From NCBI RefSeq assembly GCF_016757965.1, contig NZ_JAEKIW010000009.1, forward strand, positions 62,001 through 126,000: DNA of 64,000 nt, written 5' to 3'. Position numbers and translations under genes: made by a program. Under the pieces are notes generated by a model. It was not told the DNA's origin. It saw nothing but the letters and a program-made list of their open reading frames with translations, and ran no database searches. Position 1 is the stretch's first letter. Each line of letters starts with the position of its first letter. This DNA is from Archaeoglobus neptunius. Lineage in GTDB: Archaea; Halobacteriota; Archaeoglobi; Archaeoglobales; Archaeoglobaceae. Below, in pieces: positions 9,220-17,736 of this stretch.

Positions 9220-10125
9220 TTGAAGGCCATTATTGTAGCAAAAAAGGAATTTGCAGATATGATAACGAGCAAGAGATTCATAATTTTGCTTGCTGCAATG
9301 ATTCTGCTCTATCTCCTGTTCACGACTCAGATGGGATCGTTAACTGTCGTGTCTACAGGGGGAATTATCGGTTATTTCGGCACCTCATCTATTTCGCTTG
9401 TTGGGGGAATCTTTGGACTTGCATTGGGATTTGATGCAATTTCAAGGGAAAAAGAGAATGGAACGCTACGCACCTTACTCACTCATCCGGTTTTCAGGGA
9501 TGAGATTGTTCTGGGAAAGGCAATTGCCGCATTGCTAACCATCTGCATCATAGTCTTCATAACGGTTCTTGTCATGGTGGGGACGGCAGCCTTCTACGGG
9601 TACATTCCGGACTTTAACGATGTGGTTGTCCTTGCGAAGTTTTCGCTGACCACGGTGGCTTACCTCTTCACATTCTTCTCAATTGCATTCTTTTTCTCTG
9701 CGATACTCAAAAGCTCTTCCAACGCCATGACAGCCTCATTTGCCGTATTCATTCTTCTTGTGATAATTCTGCCTGTATTCAGCTTTTTCATTGCACAGGC
9801 AATTGTCGGCCCTCCTCCTCAGCCGCCGGATATAGATTACACCGTGAATGACCCGTCCTACTATGAGAATATTCACGAAAGCCCTGAGTGGAAGAAGTAT
9901 GAAAAGGAGAGCAGGGAGTACTATCAAAGACAGGAGGAAATAATGTCCACACTCATGCTGTTCTCTCCTCAGGAAAGCTACATGGCGCTTGTTTCTTCCT
10001 TTGCTGCTGAAAAGTCCACGATATTTGGAACTGTTGATACAACAAAAAGTGCGCTCAGCTTTGTAATTGTACCTCTTGCTCTCTTCACAGCAACATACGT
10101 CAGATTCACGAGGGAAGAGTTATGA
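9220..10125 (+). CDS. ABC-2 type permease
   Basis: Membrane subunit paired with the ATPase before it, 301 residues with about six membrane segments. A cytoplasmic SREKENGTLRTLLTHPV stretch after the second segment is typical of ABC-2/NosY-type permeases. Between segments four and five lies a roughly 70-residue hydrophilic, tyrosine-rich loop (residues about 205-260), probably outside the cell. TTG 9220 is preferred as start because GGGGTGA lies just before it; an in-frame TTG at 9205 would sit inside the ATPase end without a binding site. The stop overlaps the next gene's ATG. Confidence 0.88.
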   Translation: MKAIIVAKKEFADMITSKRFIILLAAMILLYLLFTTQMGSLTVVSTGGIIGYFGTSSISLVGGIFGLALGFDAISREKENGTLRTLLTHPVFRDEIVLGKAIAALLTICIIVFITVLVMVGTAAFYGYIPDFNDVVVLAKFSLTTVAYLFTFFSIAFFFSAILKSSSNAMTASFAVFILLVIILPVFSFFIAQAIVGPPPQPPDIDYTVNDPSYYENIHESPEWKKYEKESREYYQRQEEIMSTLMLFSPQESYMALVSSFAAEKSTIFGTVDTTKSALSFVIVPLALFTATYVRFTREEL

Positions 10126-11783
10126 GGTGGATATTTTTTCTGGTGGCTGCTTTACTGTTGACAGGATCTGTGGAGTGTATAATCTCCGAAATTCAGGTTT
10201 CCCCAGGGGAGAAGGTGACATTGCCTCTCACCGTAAAAAATGAGGATAACGAGGAGAAAACAATACGCCTTTCTTACTATTTCTCCGGTGGAGAAAGCAT
10301 CGATGGATATTTTTACTATGATAACAAGAGAGTTAGTTCGATAAGGTTAAATTCGAGCGAGTCTGTAGATGTGTATTTCTCTTTCGTAGCTCCCGAAAAA
10401 GAGGGGAGGTACTTTCTCACGCTTTACGGGGATGGCAGTACCAGTGTCCGGTTGAAGGTAGCGTATCCCGCCAAACCGCTTGAGGTAACCTCGGACATCA
10501 GGGGCCTGAAGATGGAGGCCGGTGATGTGGCCGAACTGGATGTGAGTGTCGAAAATACCCTCAGTGCACCTTACGGAGTAAACCTAAGCTGCAAAGCACC
10601 AAAAAACTGGGAATGCAGCTTTTATGAGGGGGATAGTGAAGTTTACAAAATTGTGTTAGATAAGAATGAGCGAAGAGAGCTGAAGTTCAGGATCGATACG
10701 GATTCTTCGACAGATGTTGGAGTGTACAGGGTTTCGATGATGTTTAACAACCAGGTTGAGACTCTGGAGGTGTACATAACACAGTCTCACGCTGGAGAAA
10801 AAGGAGAGGTGAGATTGAAAGTGGTGGATAAAGATGGAACAGGAGTTGCAGCAGCAAGAGTAATCGTTGGAAACGAGACGTTTTTCACGTCAGGTGATGG
10901 TGAGGCAATATTCGAGATCTCACCCGGAAATTATGATATCAGGATAGAAAAGGGCGGGTACTACGAAAAGACTTTGCGAGATGTGAAGGTCAAAGGGGGG
11001 AGAACGAATGATCTGGGGACTGTTTTTCTTGAAAAAAAGGCTTATTACGCCGAACTCTCTGTCGGCAGTTCGAAAGTTTCGGCGACGATTGGAGATGTTA
11101 CGACCATCAGCATCAGACTCGAAAATCGGGGATATGCTGAGGACAGCTATGTGCTGAGTGTGGAGGGTTTGCCGGCCAACTATAAGTTCACGTTCAAGGA
11201 GGGAAATCTTGCAGTTTCGGAGGTTTTTGTTGATCCTGGGGAATCAAAAGACCTTACCTTGGAACTGTACGTGCCACCGAACGCAGAGCCAGGGGAAATA
11301 CAGGCAGAAATAGTGGCTAAAGGCAGGTATGAGGCCACGCAGAAAATAACTCTTACGGTTGTGGGGGAGTTCAGAATTTATTTCAGTCTGGAGGGTGGGC
11401 AGTATTCTCTTACAGCCTCGCAGGGAGATGAGATTGAGGCAACTGGACACGTCACAAACGCTGGAAGAGGGGCCAAGCTGACAAATGTCAAGGTTAACCT
11501 GGAATTGCCCGAAGGGTGGGAGGGTAAGGTGGAACCCGAGCTAATCCCGGTGTTGGGTCCGGGGGACGATGGTATTGTGAATCTGAAGATAAAAGTTCCT
11601 GCTAATGCAAAACCAAGTGAGTACAGAGTTACGGTTAAGGTCTTATCCGACCAGATCGACACCACAGATAGAATATCGGTGATAGTGAGGGAAAGGAGTT
11701 ATGCGACATATGTGGGTCTGGGGATAATAGCTGTGGCACTGATCTCGCTGATTTTGCTGATAAAAAAGGTGGGAAGGCGGTGA
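10122..11783 (+). CDS. Membrane-anchored surface protein with NEW3/CARDB-like repeats
   Basis: A 553-residue exported protein: signal peptide (residues 1-20), then beta-sandwich segments at about 25-110, 118-225, 312-410 and 425-525 with the charge and turn pattern of NEW3/CARDB-type domains, a carboxypeptidase-regulatory-like segment at about 235-305 (GVAAARVIVGNETFFTSGDG), and a C-terminal membrane helix (about 530-548) ending in KKVGRR. The bulk would face outside. It overlaps the ABC permease by four bases, so it is probably a partner of that exporter (substrate capture, scaffold) or its cargo. No catalytic motif is seen. Confidence 0.82.
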   Translation: MRWIFFLVAALLLTGSVECIISEIQVSPGEKVTLPLTVKNEDNEEKTIRLSYYFSGGESIDGYFYYDNKRVSSIRLNSSESVDVYFSFVAPEKEGRYFLTLYGDGSTSVRLKVAYPAKPLEVTSDIRGLKMEAGDVAELDVSVENTLSAPYGVNLSCKAPKNWECSFYEGDSEVYKIVLDKNERRELKFRIDTDSSTDVGVYRVSMMFNNQVETLEVYITQSHAGEKGEVRLKVVDKDGTGVAAARVIVGNETFFTSGDGEAIFEISPGNYDIRIEKGGYYEKTLRDVKVKGGRTNDLGTVFLEKKAYYAELSVGSSKVSATIGDVTTISIRLENRGYAEDSYVLSVEGLPANYKFTFKEGNLAVSEVFVDPGESKDLTLELYVPPNAEPGEIQAEIVAKGRYEATQKITLTVVGEFRIYFSLEGGQYSLTASQGDEIEATGHVTNAGRGAKLTNVKVNLELPEGWEGKVEPELIPVLGPGDDGIVNLKIKVPANAKPSEYRVTVKVLSDQIDTTDRISVIVRERSYATYVGLGIIAVALISLILLIKKVGRR

Positions 11784-11807
11784 AACCGTGAATTAAAAAG
11801 TGAAGAA

Positions 11808-12971
11808 TTATCTAACACCGAGCAGATTTCTCGCAATAATCAGCTTCTCGACTTCCTTGGCGCCCTCGTATATCTCCGTTATTTTTGCGTCTCTGTAGAA
11901 TTGATTTATCGGATACTCATCTATATAACCGTAACCACCGTGGAACTGGAGAGCCCAGTTGCACGTCTCAACAGCGACCTCTCCTGCGTACCACTTAGCC
12001 ATTGCAGAAAGTGCGTTGTCTGGCTTACCCTGTTCGACCTGCACGGCTGCCGCTCTGTATACGAGAGTTCTTGCTGCCTCAACCTTCGTTGCAAGCTCTG
12101 CCAGTCTGAACTGGATGTACTGGAATGCTGCGAGTGGAACATTGAAGGCCTTTCTCTGTTTCACGTAATCAACGACAAGCTTGAGTGCACCCCTGGCTAT
12201 CCCCACTGCCTGAGCAGCAACCCAGACTCTGCTTATGTCGAAGAACTCCATCATGTAGTAGAAGCCCTTTCCCTCCTCACCAACAAGGTTCTCATTCGGA
12301 ACTCTGACGTTATTGAAGCTCACCTCTGCCGTATCACTTGCACGAATACCCATTTTCCCTGTTATCTTGGTTGCCTTGTACCCTTCTCTGTCGGTCTCGA
12401 CAATGAAGTAAGATATCCCTCTGTGCTTAGCCTTTGGATCCATTTCTCTCGTTCTTGCAGTCACAAGCAGGAAGTTTGCGATGGTTCCGTTGCTTATGAA
12501 CTGCTTTGTTCCGTTTATAACCCACTCATCTCCTTCTCTGACTGCCCTCGTCTTGATGTTTGCCGCATCGCTTCCTGCGTCGGGTTCGGTGTTGGCCATT
12601 CCCATTATTACATCTCCCCTCGCAAGTTTCGGGAGCCACTTCTCCTTCTGTTCTTCACTGCCATGCAGGTTCAGGATCTCAAAGCCAAATGTTGGGATGA
12701 GGCAGGCAAGCCCCAATCCGGGATTTACGGCTGAAAACTCCTCCATTACTATCATTTTCTCTATTGGACCGTAACCTCCTCCACCGTACTCTTCTGGTAT
12801 GTCCACTGCATGAAAACCCAGCTTTGCACACTTTCTCCAGAGTTCGAATGGGAACTTCTCATTTCTGTCGCACTCTATCGCCAGTTCGGGTGTAAACTCC
12901 TTTTCCGCAAACTCTCTGGCAGCTCTCCTTATATCTTCCTGCTCCTCGGTAAAAGTAAAACCGATTGCCAT
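11808..12971 (-). CDS. Acyl-CoA dehydrogenase
   Basis: FAD enzyme that introduces the 2,3 double bond into acyl-CoA, passing electrons to ETF; 387 residues is standard. Visible: the N-terminal helical domain, the FAD-binding ANTEPDAGSDAANIKT segment near residue 125, the C-terminal QFHGGYGYIDEYPINQFYRDAKITEIYEGA with the catalytic-base region near residue 365. Chain-length preference is unknown; glutaryl- or benzylsuccinyl-CoA members look similar. A single gene facing the ABC operon, about 25 bases below a TATA-like run; no ETF genes are adjacent. Confidence 0.93.
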   Translation of the reverse strand: MAIGFTFTEEQEDIRRAAREFAEKEFTPELAIECDRNEKFPFELWRKCAKLGFHAVDIPEEYGGGGYGPIEKMIVMEEFSAVNPGLGLACLIPTFGFEILNLHGSEEQKEKWLPKLARGDVIMGMANTEPDAGSDAANIKTRAVREGDEWVINGTKQFISNGTIANFLLVTARTREMDPKAKHRGISYFIVETDREGYKATKITGKMGIRASDTAEVSFNNVRVPNENLVGEEGKGFYYMMEFFDISRVWVAAQAVGIARGALKLVVDYVKQRKAFNVPLAAFQYIQFRLAELATKVEAARTLVYRAAAVQVEQGKPDNALSAMAKWYAGEVAVETCNWALQFHGGYGYIDEYPINQFYRDAKITEIYEGAKEVEKLIIARNLLGVR

Positions 12972-13001
12972 ATCAAAAGTTGGAGGGGGGTATATAAATT
13001 C

Positions 13002-13739
13002 TTACTGGCCTTCGGGAGCTTTTATGTTCGGGAAAATTTCGTATCTTGCAGCCATCAGATCGGAAGGCGTGTCGATTTCTATCCACGGCAGTCCCCTTGT
13101 AAACTCGCAGTACACTTCATGACCGGAATCCATCATCGACTGAAACGCCTCCTCATAGAATACCTTTCTCCCCTTTTTATCCATGACCTTCGTAACATGC
13201 TCCTTCAGGTCGTCAACAGTGTTTCTGTGAACCTTTGCGATGCCTATATACTCTCCATCTGCTTTGTTCGGTGGAATTTGCTTGCTGATTCTTTTCACGA
13301 CTCCATCGCTGATCTGTACCTTCATCTCTTCCTCTCCAAGCTTCTTGACGTTGTCAACCGATAAAACCAGGCTGTCGTCCTCGTTTTGGTGGATGTAAGT
13401 GAATATTTCTGGATGGAAAAGCACATCAGAGTTTAGAATGTAAAATCCGCTACTAACGTGGTCCATTGCGAGATATAGGCTGTATATGTTGTTTGTTCTT
13501 TTGTACAGACTGTTGTGCACAAACTTGAAATTCATGTCGAAACCGGAAAGATAGTCCTTGAGCACGTACCCCTTATGTCCTGTCACTATGATTACATCTT
13601 CAATTCCGTTTTTCATCAGTGTGTTGATGGTGTAATATATTAATGGTTTTTTTCCTATTTTGAGGAGAGCTTTTGGGATTTCACGGGTGTGATGACCCAG
13701 TCTTGAGCCAAAACCCGCTGCAAGTATTACTGCCTCCAT
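13002..13739 (-). CDS. Nucleotidyltransferase, LicC/IPCT-like (likely cytidylyltransferase)
   Basis: A 245-residue sugar-nucleotidyltransferase-fold enzyme: LAAGFGSRLG at residues 6-15, the PKALLKIGKKPLIYYTI signature, NIYSLYLA near residue 85 as in LicC-type phosphocholine cytidylyltransferases, a metal-binding Asp in LNSDVLF and WIEIDTPSDL near the C-terminus. The divergent neighbour is a CDP-alcohol phosphotransferase of the type that in Archaeoglobus is fused to an inositol-phosphate cytidylyltransferase domain, so CTP is the likely nucleotide and a phosphorylated polyol the likely acceptor. Substrate is inferred from context, not from a motif. Confidence 0.78.
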   Translation of the reverse strand: MEAVILAAGFGSRLGHHTREIPKALLKIGKKPLIYYTINTLMKNGIEDVIIVTGHKGYVLKDYLSGFDMNFKFVHNSLYKRTNNIYSLYLAMDHVSSGFYILNSDVLFHPEIFTYIHQNEDDSLVLSVDNVKKLGEEEMKVQISDGVVKRISKQIPPNKADGEYIGIAKVHRNTVDDLKEHVTKVMDKKGRKVFYEEAFQSMMDSGHEVYCEFTRGLPWIEIDTPSDLMAARYEIFPNIKAPEGQ

Positions 13740-13777
13740 GAAAAATGTTAAAAGGGGAGTTATTTAAAATTACCCAT

Positions 13778-13842
13778 AAGGAGGTGATTTAAATTAAATG
13801 GGAGTATTTGCTGACAGAACTGGTCTATCGGAGGTTTTCTAA
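13778..13842 (+). promoter_or_regulatory. Perfect ribosome binding site leading into a 14-codon overlapping reading frame
   Basis: AAGGAGGTGATTT (13778-13790) is an almost full complement of the 16S 3' end (CACCTCCT at 43594-43601). Nine bases on is ATG 13798, but its frame ends at TAA 13840-13842 and is not that of the phosphotransferase. The minicistron overlaps the first 35 bases of the phosphotransferase gene, which is compatible with translational coupling, or with a one-base sequence change near the start. Confidence 0.5.
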
Positions 13843-14383
13843 GCCTCTTGCAAAAATACTTTCAAAAACCGGCGTTTCTCCGAATGCCGTTACCATAATG
13901 GCCACCCTCGTCGGAATCGGGGCAGCAGCAGTCATAGCATCGGGTGAAATATACTGGGGTGTGCTCACACTCTTCATATCACAAATCCTTGACTGTACGG
14001 ATGGCGATCTGGCAAGATTAACGGGAAGGGTTACGAGGGTCGGGGCATACCTTGACAGGGTTTTTGACAGGTTCGTTGATGCGGCCATAGTCATAGGGGT
14101 GGTGTATCTGGCTCCTTCGGAACTGTGGCTCGCCGGATTCATGGCTGTGGTGGGTTCATTCGGCGTAAGCATAACCAGAGCTATGGCTGAGGCGGAAGGG
14201 GCTGAATGCAAGGTTGGAATTGGTGGAAGGGACACGAGACTGGCAATCATCATGGCCGGACTTCTGCTTGGTTTTGCAACGGGGAAAGATGTTTCCCTCT
14301 ACAGCCTGACTCTGTGGATTGTGGCGGTACTGGGGTTCATCACCACCATCCACAGAATGATCCACACGATGAAGCAACTTTAG
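13808..14383 (+). CDS. CDP-alcohol phosphatidyltransferase (DIPPS-like, unfused)
   Basis: Integral membrane enzyme, about 191 residues and six membrane helices, transferring a phospho-alcohol from a CDP carrier to a second alcohol. The full motif is present: DCTDGDLAR at about residues 60-68 followed by GAYLDRVFD, giving the four metal-binding Asp residues. N-terminal LVYRRFSKPLAKILSKTGVSPN resembles the membrane half of Archaeoglobus bifunctional IPCT-DIPPS enzymes (di-myo-inositol phosphate synthesis), but here the cytidylyltransferase is a separate divergent gene. TTG 13808 is the first conventional start in frame; ATT 13793 is possible. The product could equally be a phospholipid. Confidence 0.82.
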   Translation: MLTELVYRRFSKPLAKILSKTGVSPNAVTIMATLVGIGAAAVIASGEIYWGVLTLFISQILDCTDGDLARLTGRVTRVGAYLDRVFDRFVDAAIVIGVVYLAPSELWLAGFMAVVGSFGVSITRAMAEAEGAECKVGIGGRDTRLAIIMAGLLLGFATGKDVSLYSLTLWIVAVLGFITTIHRMIHTMKQL

Positions 14384-14424
14384 TTTAATTTTTCTATGTG
14401 ATGACAGGGCGGAAACTGGCATAC

Positions 14425-15186
14425 TCACTGCAGCGCGAACAAGGCTGCGCCAACAGCCCCGATTATTTGAGGTTCAGGAGGAACCTTGATTTCCAGACCA
14501 AGCTCCTTTTCCAGAGCCATCTTCATCGCCCTGTTTTTCGCCACACCCCCGGTAAGAACTACGTCCGGCTCAACCCTCACCCTCCGTGCCATTGCGGCTA
14601 TTCTGGATGCTATTGCCTCGTGAATTCCTGCCACAATATCCTCAACTTTTTCTCCGGAGGCGAGATGGCTGATAACTTCTGATTCTGCAAACACCGTGCA
14701 TGTTGAGGAGATTTTCGTAGCTTTTTTTGCCCTTCTGGCCACATCTCCCAGTTCCTCTATTTTCAGGTTCAGAGCGGAAGCCATAACCTCGAAGAACCTG
14801 CCAGTACCTGCAGCACACTTGTCGTTCATGACGAACTCCGCAACCCTGCCATTTGCTATTGCGATAACCTTGCTGTCCTGTCCCCCTATATCTATGACGG
14901 TCCTTGCGGTGGGTATGAAAAACAGCGCTCCTTTTGCGTGACAGCTTATTTCTGTAATCTTTCTATCGGCGAATCTGACCTTGTTTCGTCCGTAACCAGT
15001 GGCGACGATTCTCTCGACATCATCCTTCACGACTCCTGCAAGCTTCAGGGTGTCATGAAACACCCTCTCTGCTGTCTCCTCGAGATTAGGGGTGACCTTT
15101 ATAATTCTGTAGGCCACTAGCTCTTCGTCATTAACTATGGCACATTTTGCGGTCAAAGACCCAACGTCTATCCCTGCAGCAATCAT
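14425..15186 (-). CDS. CoA-substrate-specific enzyme activase (HgdC/BadF/BcrA family)
   Basis: ATP-driven electron donor ('archerase') for 2-hydroxyacyl-CoA dehydratases and benzoyl-CoA reductases. The 253 residues contain the phosphate-1 motif GIDVGSLTAK, IDIGGQDSK near residue 100, and the two Cys that jointly hold a bridging [4Fe-4S] in the homodimer: CAAGTGRF near 125 and SSTCTVFAES near 163. The length matches HgdC (about 260) rather than the longer BcrA. It is the last gene of a three-gene operon, four bases after the 391-residue subunit. Confidence 0.9.
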   Translation of the reverse strand: MIAAGIDVGSLTAKCAIVNDEELVAYRIIKVTPNLEETAERVFHDTLKLAGVVKDDVERIVATGYGRNKVRFADRKITEISCHAKGALFFIPTARTVIDIGGQDSKVIAIANGRVAEFVMNDKCAAGTGRFFEVMASALNLKIEELGDVARRAKKATKISSTCTVFAESEVISHLASGEKVEDIVAGIHEAIASRIAAMARRVRVEPDVVLTGGVAKNRAMKMALEKELGLEIKVPPEPQIIGAVGAALFALQ

Positions 15187-15190
15187 GAAA

Positions 15191-16366
15191 TCACTTCACC
15201 ATCTCGAGGAATGCTTCTAGCCTCGTTTCAACCTGAGCCTCGCTGAATGCCCTTGAATCCACCATGTCCGCTTCGATCACAACCGAAGGTACATCAATCA
15301 TTTTCTGCAGCTCATACTGTCCGAAAGAGTAGGGTTTACAGCTTCTGTTTGAGTGAATAACCACACCGTCAACATCGTAGAAGTCGATCAGCCTGTTTAT
15401 AGCATCCGCCATGTGCTCAAGTCCGATGTTGAGGTAGATGTAGGTGTAGGTTTCGGCCATGCTCCAGAAAATGTCGCTCCTGTCAATCGAAATAAAACCC
15501 GTCCAGGCGTTGGTGTATGTATCGGCGACAAGACATGCGTTCCTCTCCGCAAAAAACTCGGCCAGCCACTTGAGCCTGTACCAGATGGGTATGTTGTCCC
15601 AGAGAAGCCTTACCTCTTCGTTTTCGACTGCTCCCTCTCCCCTCTTTACTCTCTCCTCAAGCTCGTTCCTCATCTCTGCGTAGAATTCGATAGGGTAGTC
15701 CGTTCCTCTAAGGCAGACTATCGGGGCCATATTGATGAAGGCATCGAAGCAGGTTAATGGAGATGGCCTGTTCTTTGCCATTTTCAGCACCTCAGAGTAG
15801 GCGTTAACACCCTTAGCCGACCTGTCCAGCGTCTTCCTGAGCTTTAAATCGCTCATCTCTCTGCCAGTGGTTTTTTCCATGAAGTCCACGAACTCGTAAA
15901 GCTGGTCGTGAACGTACCTGACATAACTCTCTTTTATCTCCTTTCTCACGAAAGGGGTGTCGAGGATGAAAATGGGGACCTTGAAGATTCTGCTCAGAAC
16001 CTCATACCACTTAACAACCGTATTACAGATGTTGTTACAGGCAAACAGGAAGGTGGGTTCTGGCAACCCGCCTATGGGGCTCGTCCCTGCATAAACACAA
16101 CCCACGTCGCATCTGGCGTAGGAGCACAGGTCTCTCGAAAATCCTTTTTTCTCTGCAAAATCGCTGAAATAAGGACCCTGTTTTGCTGCGCCTATTAAAG
16201 CTCCGTGGTTCTCAGGATAGACGGGGTATATGTCCATCGCATAGAGCAGCTCAACGGGAGCACCGCTGGTTATCCAGGCGTTAACCTCTGCCTGCTTGCC
16301 CATCATATAGTAGCCACCCATTATCTGTTTCATTCTCTCAGCGGATTTGAGCTTCTTCAGTGTCAT
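15191..16366 (-). CDS. Benzoyl-CoA reductase subunit B / 2-hydroxyacyl-CoA dehydratase subunit
   Basis: A 391-residue iron-sulfur subunit. By recollection of the family it follows BcrB closely: an N-terminal DLCSYARCDVG segment near residue 80, AKNRPSPL near 200, the RGTDYPIEFYAEMR stretch, NRSCKPYSFGQ near 345, and VVIEADMVDSRAFSEAQVETRLEAF at the end. Conserved Cys in these segments are cluster ligands in relatives. It may reduce an aromatic CoA ester or dehydrate a 2-hydroxyacyl-CoA; the family does not separate these by simple motifs. It overlaps the preceding subunit by four bases. Confidence 0.85.
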   Translation of the reverse strand: MTLKKLKSAERMKQIMGGYYMMGKQAEVNAWITSGAPVELLYAMDIYPVYPENHGALIGAAKQGPYFSDFAEKKGFSRDLCSYARCDVGCVYAGTSPIGGLPEPTFLFACNNICNTVVKWYEVLSRIFKVPIFILDTPFVRKEIKESYVRYVHDQLYEFVDFMEKTTGREMSDLKLRKTLDRSAKGVNAYSEVLKMAKNRPSPLTCFDAFINMAPIVCLRGTDYPIEFYAEMRNELEERVKRGEGAVENEEVRLLWDNIPIWYRLKWLAEFFAERNACLVADTYTNAWTGFISIDRSDIFWSMAETYTYIYLNIGLEHMADAINRLIDFYDVDGVVIHSNRSCKPYSFGQYELQKMIDVPSVVIEADMVDSRAFSEAQVETRLEAFLEMVK

Positions 16367-17352
16367 GCTATCACCTCGTAGAACGCCTCAATCCTGGTCC
16401 TTAGCTGTTCGTATGATGCTATGGGAAACTCCAGTTCCAGCAGCATGACACTCTTGCCCATCTTCTCAAGCTCTTCCCTGAGCTGCGGATAGTCGTAGAA
16501 CTGGGGCTCGCAGAACTTAAGAAGCAGGAAAACAACACCGTCGCAGTCTTTCGCCATCTCAAGGACGTAGTTAAATCTTTCGTCGCTGGGAAAGTGTTTC
16601 GTTGGACAGGGGGCTTTATTGAAGTACTTTTCCACCAGAAACCTCAAACCATCCTCGATGCTTTCAATTTCCCTCAGAGGTGTGTTGAAGGTGAAGAACC
16701 TCGTTCCCGTGCAGATGTCATCTTTTAAAGCAAAACCTGCATCTTCAAAAAGCCTGTAAACCTCTACAAAGGGACAGACACTGCCAATAATCAGAACTCT
16801 GGGTCTCCCGGCAGATTTTTCCGCCACCTTTAACCTCTCATCAACAAGTTTTATGGCATCTCTGACGTTCATTTCCTGAACTCTTCTCACCACCTCGTAA
16901 TCAGGTTTGATCTCGAACAGCCTTTTTAGCTTTTCCTCAAGCTCAGAGTAAAGCTTTAAACTGTCATTCAGACTGTCAGTTGTGACCTCTCCACCCCAGT
17001 TTTTTAAAACTTCCACCAGGTCGTGTAGCTCCCTGAAATAGTACTCCTTGCTCATGCTATCAATCCTTGTTGGAAATTCAAGGTTGTAGACCTTCATTTC
17101 TGTGTTTCTCTCCCATATGTCTGCCAGCCTCATGAGGGTGTCGCAGCACCTCGTAAACACCACTGCCTGTATGTCCAGCTCCCCTCTCAGTGCTCTTTCA
17201 AAACTCCCTCTTGCCTGAGAACAGGCGTAACTCTGAATGTGGGCGGAAGCAAGACTGATCTGCTCGCCACCGGCAAAAATTCTTACGGGAGTAAAGCCAG
17301 CAGCATCAATCAGCTCCTTAGGTGTGTAAGTGCAGAGATATCCAACGTTCAT
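16363..17352 (-). CDS. BcrC/HgdB-type dehydratase or reductase subunit
   Basis: A 329-residue partner of the BcrB-like subunit, first gene of the operon. It begins MNVGYLCTYTPKELIDAAGFTPVRI, the usual start of this family, and has CSQARGSFE near residue 60, a Rossmann-like core (RVLIIGSVCPFVEVYRLFEDAGF near 190) and LKFCEPQFYDYPQLREEL near 285. Cys residues in these segments probably bind [4Fe-4S]. With the second subunit and one activase the set has the composition of a 2-hydroxyacyl-CoA dehydratase, or of an activase-sharing reductase. A TATA-like AAAAATTAAAAATTT lies about 20-30 bases above the start. Confidence 0.82.
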   Translation of the reverse strand: MNVGYLCTYTPKELIDAAGFTPVRIFAGGEQISLASAHIQSYACSQARGSFERALRGELDIQAVVFTRCCDTLMRLADIWERNTEMKVYNLEFPTRIDSMSKEYYFRELHDLVEVLKNWGGEVTTDSLNDSLKLYSELEEKLKRLFEIKPDYEVVRRVQEMNVRDAIKLVDERLKVAEKSAGRPRVLIIGSVCPFVEVYRLFEDAGFALKDDICTGTRFFTFNTPLREIESIEDGLRFLVEKYFNKAPCPTKHFPSDERFNYVLEMAKDCDGVVFLLLKFCEPQFYDYPQLREELEKMGKSVMLLELEFPIASYEQLRTRIEAFYEVIA

Positions 17353-17399
17353 GAAGGGTTTAACAAGCTAAAAAATTAAAAATTTTTCCAGAAGAAGGT

Positions 17400-17669
17400 T
17401 TACTTTGCAAGGACAATCTCAATTGTGGAGACGTTCGATCTTCTGCCCTGCTCAGATTCGAGCTCTTCCGTGTCTATCTTAATCTCCTTTACCTGAACTC
17501 CAGGCATGAATCTGTTCCTGACGATCTCTGCTACATCAACAGCCCTGCTGATAGCTCTACCTCTCGCCTTGATCACGACCTCTGTGGCGCCCTCGTTCAA
17601 CTGGGTCAGTGTTGCGAGCACGTAGTTCATTACGGGTTTGTTTCCGACATAGACTACCTGTTCAGCCAT
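17400..17669 (-). CDS. albA: Alba chromatin protein
   Basis: An 89-residue nucleic-acid-binding chromatin protein. It starts [19 protein letters not shown], where the conserved Lys near residue 11 is the DNA-contact and acetylation site region, and has [18 protein letters not shown] in the second helix and the dimer hairpin at the C-terminus. ATG 17669 is chosen because GAGGTG precedes it; the frame is open a further 66 bases, but a TATA-like AATTTAAATTTATT (about 17705-17718) lies in that extension. Confidence 0.95.
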   Translation of the reverse strand: MAEQVVYVGNKPVMNYVLATLTQLNEGATEVVIKARGRAISRAVDVAEIVRNRFMPGVQVKEIKIDTEELESEQGRRSNVSTIEIVLAK

Positions 17670-17736
17670 GTTTTTCACCTCAGTCCTTCTTTGCTGGGCG
17701 AGGGAATTTAAATTTATTGAAAAATAATTAATCATT

